61,619 nt of DNA, taken from assembly GCA_003697135.1 (NCBI GenBank), contig RFGC01000028.1, forward strand, positions 1 through 61,619. The letters run 5' to 3'. The notes beneath the pieces were generated by a model that saw only the letters and a program-made list of their open reading frames with translations, was not told the DNA's origin and searched no databases. Both the position numbers and the translations under genes were made by a program. Source of the DNA: Acidobacteriota bacterium (GTDB lineage Bacteria; Acidobacteriota; Blastocatellia; Pyrinomonadales; Pyrinomonadaceae). Position 1 is the first letter of the stretch; every line of letters starts with the position of its first letter. Positions 18,314 to 26,538 of the stretch are shown here, piece by piece.

Positions 18314-19108
18314 TTGAAAACTGATATGCTCGAAAATGATGAACTGAAACTTCTAACCCCAGGAGCACGAAGACTTGTAGAAACAGCCGAACAAAAACGG
18401 CGGCAAAGAAACCACTCATTGTTATGCGTTCATCACTGGTTACTGGCGCTCATCGAATGCCATGGTCCCATGGCTGAAGCGATGGCGCGAAATTTGAATG
18501 CATCATTGATACGAAATAAACTAAATCAACAACTAAGCCAAAACCATGCGGGCGAATCTCTGGACATAGAAACTGTTGTAAAACAAGCCTATGAACGAGC
18601 AACAAAAAGAGGTAAAACCCAGGCAACTGAGCGAGATTTAGCTTTTGTTATTCTCAAAGCGGCTGGCTATGAATTGCTAGAAGAATCTTCCTCAAATTTC
18701 CCGACAGATTCTCCTGAAACCCCAAAGGCGTCCAACGAGCAAGATTCAATTTTCACCTTTCTCGAATCATTACTTAAATCCTCTGAAGAATCTTCATCAA
18801 ACTTGCCGACAGATACTTCTGAAACTTCAAAGGTATCCCGCTATCCTACACGCGTCAAAAAACCAACGCCAACGTTAGAGCAATTCGGACGCAACTTGAC
18901 TCGTGAGGCGTATGAAGAAAAGCTCAGTCCCGTTGTGGGACGCGAAGAAGAGATCAGACTCGTCATTGAAACTCTTTGTCGTTCTACTAAACGGAATCCA
19001 GTTCTAGTCGGTCCTGCCGGTGTTGCTAAAACTGCTATTGTTGAAGGATTAGCCCAACTGATTGTTCAAGGAAAAGTCCCTGAGGTGCTGTGGGGGGGGC
19101 AGAAGTAA
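18314..19108 (+). CDS. Clp/Hsp100-like AAA+ protein, N-terminal part (interrupted by frameshift)
   Basis: This frame encodes a Clp N-domain (about residues 12-120, [18 protein letters not shown] onward), a Ser/Thr/Glu-rich linker containing a duplicated segment ([14 protein letters not shown] and [14 protein letters not shown]), and the beginning of AAA domain 1 ([31 protein letters not shown]). The Walker A is GPAGVAKT (233-240), in which the Gly before Lys is replaced by Ala. The frame stops four codons after entering a run of eight G at 19092-19099. The rest of the protein continues in the -1 frame. The start is TTG (ATG four codons later is possible). Joined, the two parts give about 761 residues, close to ClpA length. 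Confidence 0.85.
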   Translation: MKTDMLENDELKLLTPGARRLVETAEQKRRQRNHSLLCVHHWLLALIECHGPMAEAMARNLNASLIRNKLNQQLSQNHAGESLDIETVVKQAYERATKRGKTQATERDLAFVILKAAGYELLEESSSNFPTDSPETPKASNEQDSIFTFLESLLKSSEESSSNLPTDTSETSKVSRYPTRVKKPTPTLEQFGRNLTREAYEEKLSPVVGREEEIRLVIETLCRSTKRNPVLVGPAGVAKTAIVEGLAQLIVQGKVPEVLWGGQK

Positions 19109-20598
19109 TAGCTATTCAACCATCTGTTCTCACTGCCGATGCATCTAGTGTAGGTATTCTTGAAGAGCGAATGAAGGAATTATTGGGTGAAGCCAGCCAA
19201 GATGGCATTATTTTATTCATTGATGAAGTGCATTCCATAATCGGTGCGGGAAGGCGTGAAGGAACGACCGATATGGCTAGTCTGCTTAAACCTGCACTGG
19301 CACGTGGCGATATAGCTTGTATCGCAGCAACGACTGACAACGAATATCGTCGCTTCATAGAAAATGATCCCGCACTCGAAAGGCGCTTTCAGCCTGTTCG
19401 CGTGCAAGAGTTAACTGCTGAGCAAACGTTAAATGTTTTATTAGCGCTCCGTGACCGACTGGCAAAACAACGTAACGTTCAAGTAACTAATGAAGTGCTT
19501 CAATGGTTGGTAAAGTTTGCTCAACGTTTTCTTCGCAACCGCTACTTCCCAGACAAAGCAGTTGATTTGCTAGAACAGTGTGTCGCCTATGCACTCACAC
19601 AGGATAAGAAAATAGTAGATATTTCAGATGCCGAGACGGTTGCACAGCGAATGGTTGGGATGCCAATGGACCTAACCCAGAGGCTAACCTCGCTGAGAGA
19701 GAAACTAACAGAATTTCCGCTCTTGACACCTGAAGATACCGAGACATTACTCAATCGTCTAGAGGTAACCGTGCGTGGTTTGGATTTACGTCCGGCACGC
19801 CCCGATATAGTCTTGTTACTTATTGGTGAAGCGGCTACTATCAGTGCAAGACTAGCGGAAATAATCGCCGAAACTTTGTTCGGCGCAGCAGAGCGCATTG
19901 TCGCGATCGATCTAAGCCAATTTACTGACCCATCTGATAAAAACATGCTAATCGGTGCGCCACCGGGCTATACTGGCTACAGTGAATCCTTACCGATTCA
20001 TCAATTGTTACAAACTCCTTGGTGTGTAGTGCGTTTCGAGAATGTTCACGCCTGTCATCCGCAAGTGCGTAGACTTCTCGCTCAAGCTTTCTCCGACGGT
20101 TTCATAACCGACAGCCGAGGCAAAAAGATTTACCTAAGCGATACAGTCGTGATATTGACAGCAGACATACCTATTCGATCACAACGCACAGCAGGATTTC
20201 AACGAAATGATAATCAAACCGATAACACCGTCCGTCGCGCCGTTAAGGAAGTACTAGGTGAAGATTTCGCCAAGCAAATTGACATAATCTGCCATGTTTC
20301 GGCACCTTCCGACAAAATGCAGCAATGGATCGAAAATAAATTGCTTGCAGAGATTTCCAAACGATACCTCGAACAAGGAATGAACATAAACTGGGATAGA
20401 AGTGTTGTTGAGTGGCTTTTGTCACATAGCAATACTCTCAGTGATCAACATGAATTAGAAAAGTGGGCGGATGAAAATATCTGCCTTCTTCTAGTCCGCC
20501 AACTGAAAGATACCAAAACAAAGTTACCAGTGTCCTTGTTGATCAAATACGAAGAGGGCAGATTCCACTTTGAAATTTCTGAAAAAGGAGAGGAATAG
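19090..20598 (+). CDS. Clp/Hsp100-like AAA+ protein, remainder (AAA1 end and degenerate AAA2)
   Basis: This continues the preceding frame after the G8 run. AAA1 has an intact Walker B (ILFIDE, residues 41-46), sensor-type text [12 protein letters not shown] and arginine finger [11 protein letters not shown]. There is no long ClpB middle domain. AAA2 keeps the pore-loop text [11 protein letters not shown] but has lost Walker A (IGEAATIS replaces GPTGVGKT), its Walker B is VVRFENVH instead of a DE pair, and the arginine finger position reads QID instead of RID. AAA2 is therefore probably a non-hydrolysing pseudo-ATPase. A GTG at 19090 could start it independently. It ends 2 bp before the chaperone-like gene. 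Confidence 0.85.
   Translation: MGGAEVIAIQPSVLTADASSVGILEERMKELLGEASQDGIILFIDEVHSIIGAGRREGTTDMASLLKPALARGDIACIAATTDNEYRRFIENDPALERRFQPVRVQELTAEQTLNVLLALRDRLAKQRNVQVTNEVLQWLVKFAQRFLRNRYFPDKAVDLLEQCVAYALTQDKKIVDISDAETVAQRMVGMPMDLTQRLTSLREKLTEFPLLTPEDTETLLNRLEVTVRGLDLRPARPDIVLLLIGEAATISARLAEIIAETLFGAAERIVAIDLSQFTDPSDKNMLIGAPPGYTGYSESLPIHQLLQTPWCVVRFENVHACHPQVRRLLAQAFSDGFITDSRGKKIYLSDTVVILTADIPIRSQRTAGFQRNDNQTDNTVRRAVKEVLGEDFAKQIDIICHVSAPSDKMQQWIENKLLAEISKRYLEQGMNINWDRSVVEWLLSHSNTLSDQHELEKWADENICLLLVRQLKDTKTKLPVSLLIKYEEGRFHFEISEKGEE
19092..19099 (+). other. G8 homopolymer at the frameshift between the two Clp-like frames
   Basis: The sequence reads CTG TGG GGG GGG CAG in the upstream frame. The heptamer G GGG GGG has the classical X XXX XXX form for -1 slippage, and a -1 shift here joins the upstream frame exactly to the downstream frame ([12 protein letters not shown]). 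Alternatives are a sequencing or assembly error in the homopolymer, or phase variation by change of G-run length. Sequence alone cannot decide. Confidence 0.7.
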
Positions 20599-20600
20599 CT

Positions 20601-21080
20601 ATGGAATTCGCAACAACAGCTCAAAAGAATTGTTACGAAAAGATCGCTCCATGGCTGAAAGAGCTATTTGGAGAATTAGCCGTAGCGCACGATGACGCAC
20701 CTATATTCGGTGTGACAATCGGCTCCGCTATTGCAAATGTAATCGTTATGCCTTGGAGTCAAGATGATGCCACTATCACTGTAGTCTCAAATGTAGTCTC
20801 AGACGTTGAGTTGACGCCTGACTTGATGCAATACTTGCTTAACCAAAACGTCAATATGCGCTTTGGGGGATTTGGAGCAGACAATAATGGAAACATCTTT
20901 TTCCAACATACTATAGTTGGCTCAACATGTGACAAGGAAGAACTGAAAGCATCGGTAATTGCCGTAGCTATGACTGCCGACCAATATGATGACGAGATAG
21001 TCGCTCGCTGGGGCGGACGGCGTGCATTGGACGTTTTAAGAGACCTAAAAGAGATGATAGGCAGTTTGGACGTGCATTAG
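20601..21080 (+). CDS. YbjN / TY-Chap-like chaperone domain protein
   Basis: A 159-residue protein with the pattern of the YbjN and type III secretion chaperone-like (TY-Chap) superfamily: FGVTIGSAIANVIVMPW, VVSDVELTPDLMQYLLNQN, MRFGGFGADNNGNIFFQHTIVGST, then VAMTADQYDDEIVARWGGRRALD. Such domains are thought to bind peptides or partner proteins and occur in operons with AAA+ ATPases. AGGAG 8 nt before the ATG and a 2-bp gap show tight coupling to the Clp-like gene. It is probably an adaptor or substrate-binding subunit for that ATPase; this is inference. Confidence 0.8.
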   Translation: MEFATTAQKNCYEKIAPWLKELFGELAVAHDDAPIFGVTIGSAIANVIVMPWSQDDATITVVSNVVSDVELTPDLMQYLLNQNVNMRFGGFGADNNGNIFFQHTIVGSTCDKEELKASVIAVAMTADQYDDEIVARWGGRRALDVLRDLKEMIGSLDVH

Positions 21081-21122
21081 AGTGTTAATTCAAACTATGG
21101 TCATACGCTCTAGCGGGTAGTC

Positions 21123-21154
21123 GCTTCCTCTTTAGATAGAAATCTAGAGGGAGC
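21123..21154 (+). promoter_or_regulatory. Hairpin sequestering the ribosome-binding site of the small ORF
   Basis: GCTTCCTC (21123-21130) pairs with GAGGGAGC (21147-21154), and TAGAT (21133-21137) pairs with ATCTA (21142-21146) around the loop AGAA. This gives 13 base pairs with a 2-nt bulge. The right arm contains the only Shine-Dalgarno-like text for the ATG that begins at the very next base (21155). No U-run follows, so it is not an ordinary terminator. Confidence 0.55.
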
Positions 21155-21223
21155 ATGAATAGTTTACTTTTGAAACAAAAGCAAGGCATTACTGAAAAAC
21201 GCCGTTGTGGCTGTTGTTCTTGA
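21155..21223 (+). CDS. Putative 22-residue basic peptide with CGCC tail
   Basis: A short frame from ATG 21155 to TGA 21223 encodes a peptide that begins MNSLLLKQKQ and ends RRCGCCS. It lies in the 202-bp gap between the chaperone-like gene and the metallopeptidase-like gene, on the operon strand. GAGG at 21147-21150 is 4 nt from the ATG but is buried in the hairpin just upstream. It could be a leader peptide controlling the next gene, a small Cys-rich product, or chance. The basic residues followed by clustered cysteines are the only reason to take it seriously. Confidence 0.3.
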   Translation: MNSLLLKQKQGITEKRRCGCCS

Positions 21224-21282
21224 TTGTAAATATCAGTTGCTACAAAGCAAAAAACGTAACAAAAGACTGTAAGGAGGTAACA

Positions 21283-23067
21283 ATGGCAAACTTTGAAGAA
21301 CTTAAACAACTTAGCGATCCTGAACCGAAAAAACGAGAGGAAGCCGTAGAACGGCTTTCTATGTTGGGTAAAGAAGACATACAAAAAGCCATTGAGGCGC
21401 TCAAGGAGCGACTTGGGGTGGAGGATTACATTCATATCATAAAAGGGATCGTAAAAAAACTGAAAGAGTTTAAGGAGCCTGATAATAATATTATCCAGAT
21501 TCTCAAAAAAAGACTCGAAACAGACCCAAACTTTTGGGGCATCGTGGCAAGTGTGAACGAGTTAGCGACTTTTGGAATGACAGTCGAACAGATGAGCCGC
21601 ATCCTGGCCCGCAATCCAAACCTTGTAGGATGGCCACATCGCTACTGGCACCGCTTATGGCATGGCGGTGGGATGGTGAGACAGGTGGTGGAGCACGCCC
21701 TGCATCAGCAGTGGTGGCGGCTGCCGGCAGACTTCAGAAGGAATTTTGGTCCCCCTTGGTGGTTTCCGGACGAGCCGTGGCACCATCGCTGCCCTGAATG
21801 TCACGAGATGTGGTGGAAGTTGGCTCATTTGTTAGAACGACGTGAGGAAGCCGAGTGGCTGATCGCCACGATGGGACGCTGGTGGGGGAGCCCGAGGTGG
21901 CACTTTGCCCGCCATGACTTTGAAGGACTGATGTCGTTGCGGGTCGAGCAAAGCGTGATCTACGAGGAGCAAAACGTCCTGCGCTTTCGCTACCTGGATG
22001 CCTTCGCTACCGACCGCCAGGGCCGCCCGGTCTCCGAACAAGCCTCCGGGGAGCGCCGGCCCGACTGGGACGAACTCCTGCGCATAGAGGAGCAGTTTGA
22101 CCGTGTCCGCGATGAAGTTTCCGACCTCAAGCGCCGGCAGGAGGAAATCCTCCGGGAGGCGGAGCGTCGGCGTGAAGGGCGTCCTGTTGAACCGGGAGAA
22201 CCTTTGCCCCAGGACTTGCAAGGGCAATGGCACGAAATCGCCGAGCGCCTTGCGCGCCTGGAAGAAGAATTCCAAAAATCTCGCCATTTGCTGGAAGAAG
22301 CGACGGAAAAGTTCCTGCCCAAGTTGCGCGAACGGGGCGTGCGCTTCCGGGTGATAGAGATCGAAGGGGTACTGGGTGAATACAACTTCTACGAGCGAAA
22401 AATAACGCTCTATCCACCCATGATTGAATTGGTCGCTGATGAACTTGCAACACCCTTGCGGCGTTCCAAGAAAGACATCTACGAAGACCTCTACACCATC
22501 ACCGAGATGCACGAGACGGCGCACGCCACCGCGCATCTGGGCATCGACTCCAACGGCAACCTGTGGGAACATCCCGAGCAGGGGACTTCGGAACTCCACG
22601 AACTATTGGCCCAACTCTACACGATTCACCTGATTCGGCGATTACGAAATACCCACCTGGAAAAGGTCTTTCTTGAACTCAACAAGCGTCAACCTGAACG
22701 GTATCGCTACTGGAAGATACTACAGGATGTGCCATTAGAGATGATCCGCACCTTCTTGATAGCAAAACGCAGCAGCCGGATCAAAATCCGACCGAAATCG
22801 CTGCAGTATGCATCTGAAGAGGTTCGGAGAGCTCTTGATGAAATTGCGATGTCCCTAATCGGCACTATCTTAGAGAATCACACAAAGCTATTACTTGCAC
22901 ACCTTCTGGTAGCAGGACCACCATTAAATCAGCCTACACTCCGGATGTATACAATAGCAGACCTTATACCTAAGAGTACTACTCTTAAACGTCCTGCTAA
23001 TGATGATAGTGATAGTGATAGTGATAGTGATAATGATACAAGTTCAGAAACAGAGCGAAACGAATAA
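21283..23067 (+). CDS. HExxH metallopeptidase-like protein with Trp/His-rich and coiled-coil regions
   Basis: A 594-residue protein, starting at ATG 21283 with a near-perfect AAGGAGG 6 nt upstream. Residues 1-85 are helical and charged, HEAT-like. Residues about 115-215 are extraordinarily rich in Trp and His and contain CPEC (170-173). A charged coiled coil follows (about 260-350). Residues 405-450 hold HETAH (410-414), a HExxH zinc site, with Glu437 or Glu440 in TSELHELL as possible third ligand. The C-terminus ends in an Asp-Ser repeat (five GATAGT-like hexamers). DNA for about residues 100-450 is much richer in GC than both ends. No signal peptide. Proposed effector peptidase of the operon; family unknown. 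Confidence 0.7.
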   Translation: MANFEELKQLSDPEPKKREEAVERLSMLGKEDIQKAIEALKERLGVEDYIHIIKGIVKKLKEFKEPDNNIIQILKKRLETDPNFWGIVASVNELATFGMTVEQMSRILARNPNLVGWPHRYWHRLWHGGGMVRQVVEHALHQQWWRLPADFRRNFGPPWWFPDEPWHHRCPECHEMWWKLAHLLERREEAEWLIATMGRWWGSPRWHFARHDFEGLMSLRVEQSVIYEEQNVLRFRYLDAFATDRQGRPVSEQASGERRPDWDELLRIEEQFDRVRDEVSDLKRRQEEILREAERRREGRPVEPGEPLPQDLQGQWHEIAERLARLEEEFQKSRHLLEEATEKFLPKLRERGVRFRVIEIEGVLGEYNFYERKITLYPPMIELVADELATPLRRSKKDIYEDLYTITEMHETAHATAHLGIDSNGNLWEHPEQGTSELHELLAQLYTIHLIRRLRNTHLEKVFLELNKRQPERYRYWKILQDVPLEMIRTFLIAKRSSRIKIRPKSLQYASEEVRRALDEIAMSLIGTILENHTKLLLAHLLVAGPPLNQPTLRMYTIADLIPKSTTLKRPANDDSDSDSDSDNDTSSETERNE

Positions 23068-23153
23068 GCAAGATGGATTGCGTTCTACACTGATAATCCA
23101 TTTATGAGAAGAGCTAATTCCTATGTAACAGCATTCTTGGTAAGATAAAAGCA

Positions 23154-25064
23154 ATGACTAACAAACACATGGGTAAATTTTTATCATTAAAGCTTACTTT
23201 CTGCTTTAAAAAAGAATCCAAAGACACTCAACAAAATCAGGGAAACAGTTCGGGCACCGACGAAAAAAAAGACACTCAACAAAATCAGGAAAACAGTTCG
23301 GGCACCGACGAAAAAAAAGACACTCAACAAAATCAGGAAAACAGTTCGGGCACCGATGGAAAAAATGAATGCTGTTGTGACAAGATGTTCTCAGATACTC
23401 TTGTCAAAATATCATGCAAGTTGTCAGAAAAAATTGATGATGCATTAGCTTTTTATAATCAGACAAATTCAGATAAAAACGAATGTTGTTCTAGCAAATA
23501 TGGTTCTAGCAATCTGCTTATCTCTGGAGTAAGGACTTGGTTACTTACCCAGAAAGCTTATGAAAGCTTACTAAGTGAGAGTTTTTCTTGGTTCAAAGAT
23601 GACCCTTGGCCTATGAATCTTATCGGTTGGCTGATTCGATTAGTCTTGCAAACAACAAAACCACTTCTTCAAAAATTCCACCCCCGGTATAGATTGAATC
23701 AGCTAATTAATAAAGTTGAAGAATCTTTGATAGAAAATACTAAAGAACAACTAATAAACATTAAAAAACTGCTAACCAAAAATCGGCTAGATCAGCTAAA
23801 AGACCAACTGACAAATTTTATTAGGCGACTAGGCGAATTGTTATCTAAACTGAAAGATGAAGATATTAAGCGACTAAAAAAATTGATTAAGCGACTAAGA
23901 AAATTGTTATCGAAAGATGAAGATAGTGTTACACAACCAGAATCAAAATCGCCAAGTAAGCAATGCGAAGGACCAAAAGAAGAACTAAAAGAAGAACTAA
24001 GAAAAATAGAATCTACTCTGTCCAAATTTAATCAATCCGAAAAACTACCAGAAAATATCATCGAAGAACTAAAAAATATCATCGAAGACCTAATAGAATT
24101 TATTGAGTCACTAATAGAACCACTTGAACAAACGGCAGAAGGTGAGATAGGTTATCTGCGATTTATACAAACTAAAACCACTATTAAAGACTTGTTTGTA
24201 TTCCTCGTTCCCTTTACAGGTAAAGATATAGGGGATCTCAAGCCCTGCAAAAATGACAAAATAAAAAAGCTTCTGGAAGCTTTTGTGGTTTTGGAAATGC
24301 ATCGTCACAAGGCCGATTATTACCACTCCTTTGCCGAAGAATACAAAGAAAACACCAAGCAACTTATAAAAACCATCATTCCAACTGGAGATAACACAAT
24401 CAAAGGAACTTGTTCTTTTAGTAAGGCCCATTTGAAACGACTTGTGGCACTAGCTTTGAGAGACATTGACACAATGTTGGAGAATCTCAAAACATGTCTA
24501 ATTGCCTTTCGCAACGTAAGACAAGAAAGAATGCGAGATGCTGTGGACGGAAAATTATGGGATATGATTGAGAGACGCATTAGCGTAAAACAAGTAAACA
24601 TTCGACATTTCAAGAAAGAAACCAAAGACTTGCTGCTTCGCTTAAATTCTGAAGTTTTGAATGAGAAATTTACCCTAAGCACACAGAATCAGCATCTGAA
24701 GCAAGTCTACAGTGAACTTAACAAAAATCAAAATCCCATCGAGGTGCTAAAGAAGCTGAAAAATGAAAAAAGTCTAAACCAGGAACTAGAAAAAATTAAA
24801 GAAATCGCAGAAAAAGGGATCAAAGCTTGTGTCACCGCAGAAAAAGGGATCAAAGCTTGTGTCTTTTTTATTGATATTTATCTCAATAAAGTTGAAAATG
24901 ACGATGAAAGTATATTGTTAACAGCAGAAGATGCTGAAAACGTGATAGGTCTTTTCTCATGTGCTTTGGAGTTGTATAATTTGCATGAAAAAACAAAAAA
25001 TGCCTCCCATAACAAACCACCCGATTCTGTTGAAAGTCAAAATACCGCAGGAGAAGTTTTCTGA
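23154..25064 (+). CDS. Large coiled-coil protein with N-terminal tandem repeats, unknown function
   Basis: A 636-residue protein that I do not recognise. A 16-residue unit (KDTQQNQENSSGTDEK) is repeated three times at about 23-70, followed by Cys clusters (NECCCDKM, NECCSSK). A moderately hydrophobic stretch (PMNLIGWLIRLVLQ) lies near 160-175. Residues about 180-330 are Lys/Leu/Glu-rich heptad text typical of coiled coil. Near the C-terminus EKGIKACV is duplicated. There is no signal peptide and the ribosome-binding site is weak. It follows the metallopeptidase-like gene by 86 bp on the same strand and is probably the last gene of the operon. A structural, scaffold or substrate role is possible. 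Confidence 0.6.
   Translation: MTNKHMGKFLSLKLTFCFKKESKDTQQNQGNSSGTDEKKDTQQNQENSSGTDEKKDTQQNQENSSGTDGKNECCCDKMFSDTLVKISCKLSEKIDDALAFYNQTNSDKNECCSSKYGSSNLLISGVRTWLLTQKAYESLLSESFSWFKDDPWPMNLIGWLIRLVLQTTKPLLQKFHPRYRLNQLINKVEESLIENTKEQLINIKKLLTKNRLDQLKDQLTNFIRRLGELLSKLKDEDIKRLKKLIKRLRKLLSKDEDSVTQPESKSPSKQCEGPKEELKEELRKIESTLSKFNQSEKLPENIIEELKNIIEDLIEFIESLIEPLEQTAEGEIGYLRFIQTKTTIKDLFVFLVPFTGKDIGDLKPCKNDKIKKLLEAFVVLEMHRHKADYYHSFAEEYKENTKQLIKTIIPTGDNTIKGTCSFSKAHLKRLVALALRDIDTMLENLKTCLIAFRNVRQERMRDAVDGKLWDMIERRISVKQVNIRHFKKETKDLLLRLNSEVLNEKFTLSTQNQHLKQVYSELNKNQNPIEVLKKLKNEKSLNQELEKIKEIAEKGIKACVTAEKGIKACVFFIDIYLNKVENDDESILLTAEDAENVIGLFSCALELYNLHEKTKNASHNKPPDSVESQNTAGEVF
23220..23363 (+). repeat. Three tandem 48-bp coding repeats
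   Basis: Copies lie at 23220-23267, 23268-23315 and 23316-23363, nearly identical at the DNA level, and encode the 16-residue Gln/Asn/Ser-rich unit of the coiled-coil protein. Near identity suggests recent expansion; copy number may vary between strains. Confidence 0.9.
24807..24863 (+). repeat. 30-bp tandem duplication inside the coiled-coil gene
   Basis: A 27-bp identical segment starting GCAGAAAAAGGGATC at 24807 recurs at 24837, period 30 bp. It duplicates the peptide AEKGIKACV in frame. This is the second recent in-frame duplication in this gene. Confidence 0.85.
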
Positions 25065-25154
25065 GCTAAGTTTACCCTATCCTTATTACTGAGGTGCTTC
25101 ATCAATGTTTACTTCACCACCTATCTATGCTGTCTTGCCTGAGGATTTCGCCTA

Positions 25155-26234
25155 TCACAAGCCCGGCCCAATCTTTTGGCTGAAAATAAAACTCCTATAT
25201 GCCTTGAAAAGGACTCTTTCAACTGCTTCCATGACTTCTTTGACTTCGATTTCTAGAATGCATCGGGGCTTATCGAATTCTTTGCAGACATAACCCGGAC
25301 AAGGCTGGCAGGGCATATTTTTGTGGACTATCTCATGAGGTGCATTTGTCCATGGGCGCCAATGGTTGATATTTGAAGAACCAAAAATCACTACCAAAGG
25401 CGTCTGCATCGCCGCCGCAATGTGTGCTATCCCTGAATCGTTCCCAACAAATATAACAGCTTCTTTCGCTAAAGCTACGGTTTCAGGAAGTGTTAGCTCA
25501 GATGTAGTAATCAAAGGAATCCGACAAGCCTCACACAAGCGTTTGAGTAATTCTTCGTCTTCCCTCGACCCAACCGCTATCGGTTGTAAGCCGATTTCAT
25601 AAAGAAACTCCGCTAAACGTGCAAAGTTTCCAATGGGCCATTTTTTTGTCTCAAGCGTAGCCGACGGATGAATCAAGGCTATGTGCCTGCTGAAATCAAA
25701 AACTTTGGAAATCTTCTCAAAGAGTGTTTTTCTCGCTCCATCTTGCACTGCTAGTTGACTCAGCGGTCTATCTTCAACAGGCACACCCACAAATCCCAGC
25801 AAGGCAAGTTGCTGTTCGGCGGAATGAGTGCAGTCTCGGCCCCAAAAATCCGCGGCAGAAGAAAGCAAGTGATTGTATATGAAACTATACTGAAGTTCCT
25901 TGTAGCCAACTCGATGTTTCGCTCCAGATGCAGCGACAAAGAATGTAGCAGTAGTGCCGCCATGAAGATTAAATGCAACGTCGTAACCAACGCGCCTTAT
26001 CTTCAGTGCTACTCTCAGTTTGGAAGCAAGACTGTTGCCATTTACGGTGATAACTTCATTAACAAATTCAAAGCCTTGCAAAATCGGCGCTATCCGATCT
26101 TCGAGAAGAATATCAATTTTGGCATCGGGTAAAAAACGCCTCAAGACAATTAAAGAAGGTGTAGCCAAGACCGTATCGCCAATAGAGCGAAGTTTAACGA
26201 TAAGGATTTTTTGAACCTTTGACCAATCAATCAT
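25155..26234 (-). CDS. Glycosyltransferase family 9 (heptosyltransferase-like)
   Basis: A 359-residue GT9 protein. The N-terminal ILIVKLRSIGDTVLATPSL motif, HPSATLETKKWP in the middle and FVGNDSGIAHIAAAMQTPLVVIFG, the donor-binding motif, are typical for ADP-heptose:LPS heptosyltransferases. A cysteine-rich C-terminal stretch (MPCQPCPGYVCKEF) is also seen in many GT9 members. It likely adds a sugar to lipopolysaccharide or another surface glycan on the cytoplasmic face. The start overlaps the Trm112-like gene by 4 bp. It is convergent with the accessory operon across 90 bp. Confidence 0.92.
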   Translation of the reverse strand: MIDWSKVQKILIVKLRSIGDTVLATPSLIVLRRFLPDAKIDILLEDRIAPILQGFEFVNEVITVNGNSLASKLRVALKIRRVGYDVAFNLHGGTTATFFVAASGAKHRVGYKELQYSFIYNHLLSSAADFWGRDCTHSAEQQLALLGFVGVPVEDRPLSQLAVQDGARKTLFEKISKVFDFSRHIALIHPSATLETKKWPIGNFARLAEFLYEIGLQPIAVGSREDEELLKRLCEACRIPLITTSELTLPETVALAKEAVIFVGNDSGIAHIAAAMQTPLVVIFGSSNINHWRPWTNAPHEIVHKNMPCQPCPGYVCKEFDKPRCILEIEVKEVMEAVERVLFKAYRSFIFSQKIGPGL

Positions 26235-26407
26235 TCTTCAACCTTTGCTTCTTCTATCAGCATCACGGGAATACCGTCTTTGATCGGATAAACCAATCGG
26301 CATTCGGGATTCAAGCACTTCAAACCGCTACCATCGGACTTAAGCTCAACTTTCGATTTGCATTTCGGACATCTCAAAACTTCCAAAAGCTCAGGACTTA
26401 CGGGCAT
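26231..26407 (-). CDS. Trm112/YcaR-family zinc-binding protein
   Basis: A 58-residue protein. RCPKCKSKVEL and KCLNPECRLVYPIKDGIPVML form the Trm112p-like zinc fold, with the GIPVM ending. The ATG at 26407 is preferred because GGAGGAG lies 8-9 nt upstream; an in-frame ATG six codons earlier overlaps that ribosome-binding site. Small Trm112-like proteins serve as partners of methyltransferases or are found near LPS genes. Here it is coupled to the GT9 gene by an ATGA overlap. Confidence 0.9.
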   Translation of the reverse strand: MPVSPELLEVLRCPKCKSKVELKSDGSGLKCLNPECRLVYPIKDGIPVMLIEEAKVEE

Positions 26408-26538
26408 AAAATTTCTCTCCTCCATCAGGATTTACGTAGAAATGCAAATTTTAACATGAATCTTGTTTTTCTTCACTTCGGCCATTTGGATAAAAAACCT
26501 TGCAAAACGGGTCTTCCTGTCATAGACTTTTGTTTGCT

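Noticed and set aside
21123-21154. Intrinsic terminator after the TY-Chap-like gene
   Set aside because: The stem is strong but is followed by GAATAG rather than a run of T, and downstream genes continue on the same strand.
21832-22599. Long open frame on the minus strand inside the metallopeptidase-like gene
   Set aside because: It lies opposite a well supported gene in the GC-rich block, where antisense frames stay open by composition; it has no recognisable domain and no ribosome-binding site.
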